DNA from: Petrolisthes cinctipes
Lineage: Eukaryota; Arthropoda; Malacostraca; Decapoda; Porcellanidae
DNA length: 64,000 bases
NCBI GenBank assembly: GCA_033782935.1
Contig: JAWQEG010000411.1
Span: 1,547,501-1,611,500, forward strand
Direction of reading: 5' to 3'
Shown here: one piece after another, positions 26,233 through 36,000 of the stretch
Layout: each line of letters opens with the position of its first letter
Numbering within the stretch: the stretch's first letter is position 1
Translations under genes and position numbers: made by a program
Notes under the pieces: model-generated
The model's input: only the letters and a program-made list of their open reading frames with translations
Database searches by the model: none
What the model was told of the DNA's origin: nothing

Positions 26233-28559
26233 AAAATATCGAATTTTCGGGTGTTTTGAGCCTGAATTTGAGATATAAACGGGTACTGAAAATGCATGTA
26301 CATATCGACTTTTTGGCACTTAAAACATCGATTTTGAGCATGTTTTCGGCCTGTATTTTGAAAATACTCTAACACGGAGTAGGCATGTACAGATCGCTTC
26401 TGGGACCCCTAAATATGGAATTTTCGGGTGTTTTGGGCCTTAATTTGAGATATCGACTTTTTGGCACCTAAAATATCGATTTTTAGCATGTTTTTAGCCT
26501 ATATTTTGAAAATATTCTAGCACTGAGTAGGCATGTACAGATTGCTTCTGGGCCCCCAAAATATTGAATTTTAGGGTGTTTAGGGCCAGAATTTGAGATA
26601 TAAACGGGTACAGAAGATGCATGCACATATCGACTTTTGGGCACCTAAAACATTGATTTTGAGCATGTTTTAGGCCTGTATTTTGAAAATACTCTAACAC
26701 GGAGTAGGCATGTACAGATCGCTTCTGGGACCCCAAAATATCGAATTTTCGGGTGTTTTGGGCCTGAATTTGAGATATCGCCTTTACGCACCTAAAATAT
26801 CTATTTTTAGCATGTTTTGAGCCTATATTTTGAAAGTATTCTAGCACTAAGTAGGCATGTACAGATCGCTTTTGGGACCCCTAAATATCGAATTTTCGGG
26901 TGTTTTGAGCCTGAATTTGAGATATAAACGGGTACAGAAGATGCATGCACATATCGACTTTTGGGCACCTAAACATCGATTTTGAGCATGTTTTGGGCCT
27001 TTATTTTGTAAATACTCTAACACGGAGTAGGCATGTACAGATCGAATCTGGGACCCCATAATATCGAATTTTCAGGTGTTTTTGGGGCTGAATTTGAGAT
27101 ATCGCCTATACGCACCTAAAATATCGATTTTTAGCATGTTTTGAGACCATATTTTGAAAATATTCTAGCACTGAGTAGGCATGTACAGATCGCTTCTGGG
27201 ACCCCAAAATATCGATTTTTCGGGTGTTTTGAGACTGAATTTGAGATATAAACGAGTACAGAAGATGCATGCACATATCGACGTTTGGGCACCTAAAATA
27301 TCGATTTTGAGCATGTTTTGAGCCTATATTTTGAAAACATTCTAGCACTGAGTAGGCATGTACAGATCGCTTCTGGGACCCCAAAATATCGAATTTTCGG
27401 GTGTTTTGAACCTGAATTTGAGATATAAACGAGTATAGAAGATGCATACACATATTGACTTTGGGCACCAAAAATATCGATTTTCAGCATGTTTTGGGCC
27501 TGAATTTTGAAAATACTCTAACACGGAGTAGGCATGTACAGATCGCTTCTGGGACCCCAAAATATCGAATTTTCGGGTGTTTTGGCCTGAATTTGAGATA
27601 TAAACGGGTACTGAAGATGCATGCACATATCGACTTTTGGGCACCTAAAACATCGATTTTGAGGATGTTTTTGGCATGTATTTTGTAAATACTCTAACAC
27701 GGAGTATGCATGTACAGATCGCTTTTGGGACCCCTAAATATCGAATTTTCCGGTGTTTTGGGACTGAATTTGAGATATCGACTTTTTGGCACCTAAAATA
27801 TCGATTTTTAGCATGTTTTTAGCCTATATTTTGAAAATATTCTAGCACTGAGTAGGCATGTACAGATTGCTTCTGGGACCCCAAAATATTGAATTTTCGG
27901 GTGTTTTGAGCCTGAATTTGAGTCATAAACGGGTACCGAAGATGCATGCACATATCAACTTTTGGGCACCTAAAATATCGATTTTGAGCATGTTTTGAGC
28001 CTATATTTTGAAAACATTCTAGCACTGCGTAGGCATGTACAGATCGCTTCTGGGACCCCAAAATATCGAATTTTCAGGTGTTTTGAGCCTGAATTTGAGA
28101 TATAAACGAGTATAGAAGATGCATACACATATTGACTTTGGGCACAAAAAATATCGATTTTCAGCATGTTTTGGGCCTGAATTTTGAAAATACTCTAACA
28201 CGGAGTAGGCATGTACAGATCGCTTCTGGGACCCCAAAATATCGAATTTTCGGGTGTTTAGGGCCAGAATTTGAGATATAAACGGGTACAGAAGATGCAT
28301 GCACATATAGACTTTTGAGCGCCTAAAAGATCGATTTTCAGTATGTTTTTTGCCTGTATTTTGAAAATACTGTAAAACGGATTAGGCATGTACAGATCGC
28401 TTCTGGGACCCCTAAATATCGAATTTTCGGGTGTTTTAGGCCTTAATTTGAGATATCGCCTTTACGCACCTAATATATCGATTTTCAGTATGTTTTTGGC
28501 CTGTATTTTGAAAATACTCTAAAACGGAGTAGGCATGTACAGATCTCTTCTGGGACCCC

Positions 28560-28648
28560 AAAATATCGAATTTTCGGGTGTTTTGAGCCTGAATTTGAGA
28601 TATAAACGGGTACTGAAAATGCATGTACATATCGACTTTTTGGCACTT
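28560..28648. repeat. Half-unit A of the long monomer (89 bp)
   Basis: Half A runs from AAAATATCGAATTTT to the CACTT before the next AAAACATCG. It aligns along its whole length with half B with only small gaps. Shared blocks in the same order are AAAATATCGA, TTTT, TGTTTTG, GCCTG, an AT-rich stretch, GCATG-ACA, ATCG, CTT and GG-ACC. I infer that the present monomer arose by duplication of an ancestral unit of about 88 bp, followed by divergence. Half A carries the 29-bp segment that short monomers lack. Confidence 0.85.
28604..28632. other. 29-bp segment present in L and absent from S, between ATAT repeats
   Basis: In the long monomer the segment is preceded by ATAT (28,600-28,603) and ends with ATAT (28,629-28,632). 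Removing one ATAT plus the bases between gives exactly the short-monomer junction GAGATATCGAC. This is the expected product of slippage or end-joining at a four-base microhomology. In most long monomers the segment contains the palindrome TGCATGCA, so short monomers lack it. The direction (loss in S rather than gain in L) is inferred from half B, which has a counterpart of this stretch. Confidence 0.85.
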
Positions 28649-28736
28649 AAAACATCGATTTTGAGCATGTTTTCGGCCTGTATTTTGAAAATACTCTAAC
28701 ACGGAGTAGGCATGTACAGATCGCTTCTGGGACCCC
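28649..28736. repeat. Half-unit B of the long monomer (88 bp)
   Basis: Half B begins with AAAACATCG here (AAAATATCG in most copies) and ends at the GGGACCCC before the next half A. It is the diverged partner of half A. It carries the odd-centred palindrome GTATTTTGAAAATAC at 28,680-28,694, followed by the GTAGGCATGTACAG block used here to count monomers. Half B is 88 bp in both long and short monomers, except in the 168-bp variant, which lost about nine bases just after the palindrome. Confidence 0.85.
28680..28694. other. Odd-centred palindrome, long-monomer form
   Basis: GTATTTTGAAAATAC has two perfect 7-base arms around a central G. The short monomer next to it carries ATATTTTGAAAATAT at 29,005-29,019. 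There both outer bases have changed together (G:C to A:T) and the symmetry is kept. Other subtypes break the dyad, for example TATATTTTGAAAACATT or GAATTTTGAAAATAC. No function is known; it could be a protein-binding dyad or a hairpin-prone site. Confidence 0.7.
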
Positions 28737-28913
28737 AAAATATCGAATTTTCGGGTGTTTTGAGCCTGAATTTGAGATATAAACGGGTACTGAAAATGCA
28801 TGTACATATCGACTTTTTGGCACTTAAAACATCGATTTTGAGCATGTTTTCGGCCTGTATTTTGAAAATACTCTAACACGGAGTAGGCATGTACAGATCG
28901 CTTCTGGGACCCC

Positions 28914-29061
28914 TAAATATGGAATTTTCGGGTGTTTTGGGCCTTAATTTGAGATATCGACTTTTTGGCACCTAAAATATCGATTTTTAGCATGTTTTTA
29001 GCCTATATTTTGAAAATATTCTAGCACTGAGTAGGCATGTACAGATTGCTTCTGGGCCCCC
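28914..29061. repeat. Short monomer (S), 148 bp, worked example
   Basis: This short monomer has a truncated half A of 60 bp (28,914-28,973) and a full half B of 88 bp (28,974-29,061). Relative to the long form, exactly 29 bases are missing between GAGATAT and CGACTTT. A second short subtype reads GCCTTTACGCACCT instead of GACTTTTTGGCACCT and is one base shorter (147 bp). Short monomers normally carry the half-B form with ATATTTTGAAAATAT and CTAGCACTGAG. They make up roughly a third to a half of the array, depending on the zone. Confidence 0.93.
29005..29019. other. Odd-centred palindrome, short-monomer form
   Basis: ATATTTTGAAAATAT is the short-monomer counterpart of the 15-base palindrome in half B. 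The seventh base pair out from the centre is A:T here and G:C in the long form, so the inverted symmetry survives in both. Most short monomers in the window carry this version. Confidence 0.7.
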
Positions 29062-30060
29062 AAAATATTGAATTTTAGGGTGTTTAGGGCCAGAATTTGA
29101 GATATAAACGGGTACAGAAGATGCATGCACATATCGACTTTTGGGCACCTAAAACATCGATTTTGAGCATGTTTTAGGCCTGTATTTTGAAAATACTCTA
29201 ACACGGAGTAGGCATGTACAGATCGCTTCTGGGACCCCAAAATATCGAATTTTCGGGTGTTTTGGGCCTGAATTTGAGATATCGCCTTTACGCACCTAAA
29301 ATATCTATTTTTAGCATGTTTTGAGCCTATATTTTGAAAATATTCTAGCACTAAGTAGGCATGTACACATCGCTTTTGGGACCCCTAAATATCGAATTTT
29401 CGGGTGTTTTGAGCCTGAATTTGAGATATAAACGGGTACAGAAGATGCATGCACATATCGACTTTTGGGCACCTAAAACATCTATTTTGAGCATGTTTTG
29501 GGCCTGTATTTTGTAAATACTCTAACACGGAGTAGGCATGTACAGATCGAATCTGGGACCCCATAATATCGAATTTTCGGGTGTTTTTGGGGCTGAATTT
29601 GAGATATCGCCTATACGCACCTAAAATATCGATTTTTAGCATGTTTTGAGACCATATTTTGAAAATATTCTAGCACTGAGTAGGCATGTACAGATCGCTT
29701 CTGGGACCCCAAAATATCGATTTTTCGGGTGTTTTGAGCCTGAATTTGAGATATAAACGAGTACAGAAGATGCATGCACATATCGACGTTTGGGCACCTA
29801 AAATATCGATTTTGAGCATGTTTTGAGCCTATATTTTGAAAACATTCTAGCACTGAGTAGGCATGTACAGATCGCTTCTGGGACCCCAAAATATCGAATT
29901 TTCGGGTGTTTTGAACCTGAATTTGAGATATAAACGAGTATAGAAGATGCATACACATATTGACTTTGGGCACCAAAAATATCGATTTTCAGCATGTTTT
30001 GGGCCTGAATTTTGAAAATACTCTAACACGGAGTAGGCATGTACAGATCGCTAATGGGAC

Positions 30061-31038
30061 CCCAAAATATCGAATTTTCGGGTGTTTAGGGCCAGAATTT
30101 GAGATATAAACGGGTACAGAAGATGCATGCACATATAGACTTTTGAGCGCCTAAAAGATCGATTTTCAGTATGTTTTTTGCCTGTATTTTGAAAATACTG
30201 TAAAACGGATTAGGCATGTACAGATCGCTTCTGGGACCCCTAAATATCGAATTTTCGGGTGTTTTAGGCCTTTATTTGAGATATCGCCTTTACGCACCTA
30301 ATATATCGATTTTCAGTATGTTTTTGGCCTGTATTTTGAAAATACTCTAAAACGGAGTAGGCATGTACAGATCGCTTCTGGGACCCCAAAATATCGAATT
30401 TTCGGGTGTTTTGAGCCTGAATTTGAGATATAAACGGGTACTGAAAATGCATGTACATATCGACTTTTTGGCACTTAAAACATCGATTTTGAGCATGTTT
30501 TCGGCCTGTATTTTGAAAATACTCTAACACGGAGTAGGCATGTACAGATCGCTTCTGGGACCCCAAAATATCGAATTTTCGGGTGTTTTGAGCCTGAATT
30601 TGAGATATAAACGGGTACTGAAAATGCATGTACATATCGACTTTTTGGCACTTAAAACATCGATTTTGAGCATGTTTTCGGCCTGTATTTTGTAAATACT
30701 CTAACACGGAGTATGCATGTACAGATCGCTTTTGGGACCCATAAATATCGAATTTTCCGGTGTTTTGGGACTGAATTTGAGATATCGACTTTTTGGCACC
30801 TAAAATATCGATTTTTAGCATGTTTTTAGCCTATATTTTGAAAATATTCTAGCACTGAGTAGGCATGTACAGATTGCTTCTGGGACCCCAAAATATTGAA
30901 TTTTCGGGTGTTTTGAGCCTGAATTTGAGTCATAAACGGGTACCGAAGATGCATGCACATATCAACTTTTGGGCACCTAAAATATCGATTTTGAGCATGT
31001 TTTGAGCCTATATTTTGAAAACATTCTAGCACTGCGTA
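30061..31038. repeat. Composite segment joined near 30,690
   Basis: The part to about 30,690 matches about 28,230-28,860 at offset 1,828. The part after it matches about 27,685 onwards at offset 3,007. The join falls within one monomer: GTTTTCGGCCTG comes from one source and TTTTGTAAATACTC from the other. Two long monomers of the TTTTCGGCCTG type lie next to each other here (30,388 and 30,565 starts). Confidence 0.75.
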
Positions 31039-31538
31039 GGCATGTACAGATCGCTTCTGGGTCCCCAAAATATCGAATTTTCAGGTGTTTTGAGCCTGAA
31101 TTTGAGATATAAACGAGTATAGAAGATGCATACACATATTGACTTTGGGCACAAAAAATATCGATTTTCAGCATGTTTTGGGCCTGAATTTTGAAAATAC
31201 TCTAACACGGAGTAGGCATGTACAGATCGCTTCTGGGACCCCAAAATATCGAATTTTCGGGTGTTTAGGGCCAGAATTTGAGATATAAACGGGTACAGAA
31301 GATGCATGCACATATAGACTTTTGAGCGCCTAAAAGATCGATTTTCAGTATGTTTTTTGCCTGTATTTTGAAAATACTGTAAAACGGATTAGGCATGTAC
31401 AGATCGCTTCTGGGACCCCTAAATATCGAATTTTCGGGTGTTTTAGGCCTTAATTTGAGATATCGCCTTTACGCACCTAATATATCGATTTTCAGTATGT
31501 TTTTGGCCTGTATTTTGAAAATACTCTAAAACGGAGTA
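31039..31538. repeat. 500-bp L-L-S trimer, tandem copy 1
   Basis: The trimer has monomers of 176, 177 and 147 bp (starts 31,039, 31,215 and 31,392). The next trimer repeats it directly, including the rare GGGTCCCCAAAATATCG. The short monomer is of the GCCTTTACGCACC type. The second long monomer carries TTTTGAGCGCC and ACTGTAAAACGGATTAGG. Confidence 0.88.
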
Positions 31539-32038
31539 GGCATGTACAGATCGCTTCTGGGTCCCCAAAATATCGAATTTTCAGGTGTTTTGAGCCTGAA
31601 TTTGAGATATAAACGAGTATAGAAGATGCATACACATATTGACTTTGGGCACAAAAAATATCGATTTTCAGCATGTTTTGGGCCTGAATTTTGAAAATAC
31701 TCTAACACGGAGTAGGCATGTACAGATCGCTTCTGGGACCCCAAAATATCGAATTTTCGGGTGTTTAGGGCCAGAATTTGAGATATAAACGGGTACAGAA
31801 GATGCATGCACATATAGACTTTTGAGCGCCTAAAAGATCGATTTTCAGTATGTTTTTTGCCTGTATTTTGAAAATACTGTAAAACGGATTAGGCATGTAC
31901 AGATCGCTTCTGGGACCCCTAAATATCGAATTTTCGGGTGTTTTAGGCCTTAATTTGAGATATCGCCTTTACGCACCTAATATATCGATTTTCAGTATGT
32001 TTTTGGCCTGTATTTTGAAAATACTCTAAAACGGAGTA
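31539..32038. repeat. 500-bp L-L-S trimer, tandem copy 2
   Basis: This is a direct repeat of 31,039-31,538 with the same three monomer types and the same rare variants. It shows that the trimer is itself a unit of amplification in this zone. Confidence 0.88.
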
Positions 32039-33027
32039 GGCATGTACAGATCGCTTCTGGGACCCCAAAATATCGAATTTTCGGGTGTTTAGGGCCAGAA
32101 TTTGAGATATAAACGGGTACAGAAGATGCATGCACATATAGACTTTTGAGCACCTAAAAGATCGATTTTCAGTATGTTTTTTGCCCGTATTTTGAAAATA
32201 CTGTAAAACGGAGTAGGCATGTACAGATCGCTTCTGGGACCCAAAAATATCGAATTTTCGGGTGTTTTTGGCCTTAATTTGAGATATCGCCTTTACGCAC
32301 CTAATATATCGATTTTCAGTATGTTTTTGGCCTGTATTTTGAAAATACTCTAAAACGGAGTAGGCATGTACAGATCGCTTCTGGGACCCCTAAATATCAA
32401 ATTTTCGGGTGTTTTGGGCCTGAATTTGAGATATCGCCTTAACGCACCTAAAATATCGATTTTTAGCCTGTTTTGAGCCTATATTTTGAAAATATTCTAG
32501 CACTGAGTAGGCATGTACAGATCGCTTTTGGGACCCCTAAATATCGAATTTTTGGGTGTTTTGAGCCTGAATTTGAGATATAAACAGGTACAGAAGATAC
32601 ATGCACATATTGACTTTGGGCATCTAAAATATCGATTTTCAGCATGTTTTGGGCATGTATTTTGAAAATACTCTAACACGGAGTAGGCATGTACAGATCG
32701 CTTCTGGGACCCCAAAATATCGAATTTTCGGGTGTATTGGCCTGAATTTGAGATATAAACGAGTATAGAAGATGCATACACATATTGACTTTGGGCACAA
32801 AAAATATCGATTTTCAGCATGTTTTGGGCCTGAATTTTGAAAATACTCTAACACGGAGTAGGCATGTACAGATCGCTTCTGGGACCCCAAAATATCGAAT
32901 TTTCGGGTGTTTTGGCCTGAATTTGAGATATAAACGAGTATAGAAGATGCATACACATATTGACTTTGGGCACAAAAAATATCGATTTTCAGCATGTTTT
33001 GGGCCTGAATTTTGAAAATACTCTAAC
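32039..33027. repeat. Trimer-derived monomers with a doubled long monomer
   Basis: This stretch holds L and S monomers related to the flanking trimers, with small private changes such as TTTTTTGCCCGTATTTTG near 32,180. A long monomer of the TTGGCCTGAATTTGAG type is present twice in direct succession (GTGTATTGGCC near 32,733 and GTGTTTTGGCC near 32,908, about 175 bp apart). Confidence 0.75.
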
Positions 33028-36000
33028 ACGGAGTAGGCATGTACAGATCGCTTCTGGGACCCCAAAATATCGAATTTTCGGGTGTTTAGGGCCAGAATTT
33101 GAGATATAAACGGGTACAGAAGATGCATGCACATATAGACTTTTGAGCGCCTAAAAGATCGATTTTCAGTATGTTTTTTGCCTGTATTTTGAAAATACTG
33201 TAAAACGGATTAGGCATGTACAGATCGCTTCTGGGACCCCTAAATATCGAATTTTCGGGTGTTTTAGGACTTAATTTGAGATATCGCCTTTACGCACCTA
33301 ATATATCGATTTTCAGTATGTTTTTGGCCTGTATTTTGAAAATACTCTAAAACGGAGTAGGCATGTACAGATCGCTTCTGGGACCCCAAAATATCGAATT
33401 TTCGGGTGTTTAGGGCCAGAATTTGAGATATAAACGGGTACAGAAGATGCATGCACATATAGACTTTTGAGCACCTAAAAGATCGATTTTCAGTATGTTT
33501 TTTGCCTGTATTTTGAAAATGCTGTAAAACGGAGTAGGCATGTACAGATCGCTTCTGGGACCCCTAAATATGAAATTTTCGAGTGTTTTGGGCCTGAATT
33601 TGAGATATCGCCTTAACGCACCTAAAATATCGATTTTTAGCCTGTTTTGAGCCTATATTTTGAAAATATTCTAGCACTGAGTAGGCATGTACAGATCGCT
33701 TTTGGGACCCCTAAATATCGAATTTTTGGGTGTTTTGAGCCTGAATTTGAGATATAAACAGGTACAGAAGATACATGCACATATTGACTTTGGGCATCTA
33801 AAATATCGATTTTCAGCATGTTTTGGGCATGTATTTTGAAAATACTCTAACACGGAGTAGGCATGTACAGATCGCTTCTGGGACCCCAAAATATCGAATT
33901 TTCGGGTGTTTTGGCCTGAATTTGAGATATAAACGGGTACTGAAGATGCATGCACATATCGACTTTTGGGCACCTAAAACATCGATTTTGAGCATGTTTT
34001 GGGCCTGTATTTTGAAAATACTCTAACATGGAGTAGGCATGTACAGATCGAATCTGGGACCCCATAATATCGAATTTTCGGGTGTTTTTGGGCCTGAATT
34101 TGAGATATCGCCTATACGCACCTAAAATATCGATTTTTAGCATGTTTTGAGCCCATATTTTGAAAATATTCTAAAACTGAGTAGGCATGTACAGATCGCT
34201 TCTGGGACCCCAAAATATCGATTTTTCGGGTGTTTTGAGCCTGAATTTGAGATATAAACGAGTACAGAAGATGCATGCACATATCGACTTTTGGGCACCT
34301 AAAATATCGATTTTGAACATGTTTTGAGCCTATATTTTGAAAACATTCTAGCACTGAGTAGGCATGTACAGATCGCTTCTGGGACCCAAAAATGTCGAAT
34401 TTTTGGGTGTTTTGAGCCTGAATTTGAGATATGAACGAGTATAGAAGATGCATACAGATATTGACTTTGGGCACCAAAAATCTCGATTTTCAGCATATTT
34501 TGGGCATGAATTTTGAAAATACTCTAACACGGAGTAGGCATGTACAGATCGCTTCAGGGACCCCAAAATATCGAATTTTCGGGTGTTTAGGGTCAGAATT
34601 TGAGATATAAACTGGTACAGAAGATGCATGCACATATCGACTTTTGGGCACCTAAAAGATCGATTTTCAGTATGTTTTTGACCTGTATTTTGAAAATATT
34701 CTAACACGGAGTAGGCATGTACAGATCCCTTCTGGGACCCCTAAATATCGAATTTTCGGGTGTTTTGGGACTGAATTTCAGATATCGACTTTTTGGCACC
34801 TAAAATATCGATTTTTAGCATGTTTTTAGCCTATATTTTGAAAATATTCTAGCACTGAATAGGCATGTACAGATTGCTTCTGGGACCCCAAAATATTGAA
34901 TTTTCGGGTGTTTTGAGCCTGAATTTGAGATATAAACGGGTACCGAAGATATATGCACATATTGACTTTGTGCATCTAAAATATCGATTTAGAGCATGTT
35001 TTGGGCCTGTAGTTTGAAAATACTCTAACACGGAGTAGGCATGTACAGATCGCTTCTGGGACCGTAAAATATCGAATTTTCGGGTGTTTTGAGCCTGAAT
35101 TTGAGATATAAACGGGTACTGAAGATGCATGCACATATCGACTTTTGGGCACCTAAAACATCGATTTTGAGCATGTTTTGGGCCTGTATTTTGAAAATAC
35201 TCTAACACGGAGTAGGCATGTACAGATCGCTTCTGGGACCCCAAAATATCGAATTTTCGGGTGTTTTGGGCCTGAATTTGAGATATCGCCTTTACGCACC
35301 TAAAATATCGATTTTTAGCATGTTTTAAGACTATATTTTGAAAATATTCTAGCACTGAGTAGGCATGTACAGATCGCTTCTTGGACCCAAAAATATCGAA
35401 TTTTCGGGTGTTTTGGGCCTGAATTTGAGATATCGCCTTTACGCTCGTAAAATATCGATTTTTAGCATGTTTTGAGCCTATATTTTGAAAATATTCTAGC
35501 ACTGAGTAGGCATGTACAGATCGCTTCTGGGACCCCTAAATATCGAATTTTCGGGTGTTTTGAAATTGAATTTGAGATATAAACGAGTACAGAAGATGCA
35601 TGCACATATCGACTTTTGGGCACCTAAAATATCGATTTTGAGCATGTTTTGAGCCTATATTTTGAAAACATTCTAGCACTGAGTAGGCATGAACAGATCG
35701 CTTCTGGGTCCCCAAATTATTGAATTTTCGGGTGTTTTGAGCCTGAATTTGAGATATAAACGGGTACAGAAGATATATGCACATATTGACTTTGTTCATC
35801 TAAAATATCGATTTTCAGCATGTTTAGGGCCTGTATTTTGAAAATACTCTAACACGGAGTAGGCATGTACAGATCGCTTCTGGGACCCCAAAATATCGAA
35901 TTTTCGGGTGTTTTGAGCCTGAATTTGAGATATAAACGGGTACTGAAGATGCATGCACTTTTGGGCACCTAAAACATCGATTTTGAGCATGTTTTGGGCC

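Larger units (their letters stand above)
26233..28736. repeat. 2,504-bp repeat unit, copy 1
   Basis: From 26,233 the sequence recurs from 28,737 at an offset of 2,504, becoming 2,505 after a one-base difference near 26,967 (CACCTAAACATCG against CACCTAAAACATC). 2,504 is five times about 501, the length of an L-L-S trimer. The match holds to about 27,550 in this copy. The remainder (about 28,200-28,900) recurs at offset 1,828, and 27,690-28,350 recurs at offset 3,007. Confidence 0.8.
28560..28736. repeat. Long monomer (L), 177 bp, worked example
   Basis: This is a clean example of the long monomer, starting at the AAAATATCG of half A. It is 177 bp, and most other long copies are 176 or 177 bp. 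It contains, in order, half A (89 bp) and half B (88 bp). The next monomer (28,737-28,913) repeats it exactly up to the last base. Long monomers fall into subtypes told apart by linked changes. Examples are TGCATGCACATAT versus ACATGCACATATTG in half A, and TGTATTTTG versus TATATTTTG in half B. Because 177 is 59 codons, a reading frame entering one long monomer leaves in the same phase. That explains the repeated open frames on the minus strand. Confidence 0.95.
28737..30060. repeat. 2,504-bp repeat unit, copy 2 (partial)
   Basis: This copy follows 26,233 to about 27,550. Near 30,040-30,085 it switches to the sequence found at about 28,220 (GTTTAGGGCCAGAA followed by TTTTGAGCGCC). At the switch there is a private GATCGCTAATGGGACC. 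The switch sits inside a monomer at homologous positions, as expected for unequal recombination. Confidence 0.75.

Noticed and set aside
28609..28632. Hairpin or transcription terminator at TGCATGTACATA (TGCATGCA in most copies)
   Set aside because: It is a short palindrome recurring in every long monomer, with no U-tract after it and no gene nearby.
34849..35502. Longest minus-strand open frame (217 codons; same at 40,514-41,167)
   Set aside because: It is monomers read in one phase. 177-bp (59 codons) and 147-bp (49 codons) monomers both preserve frame, so an open phase persists. The peptide is itself repeated, shows no domain, and occurs in many variants across the window.
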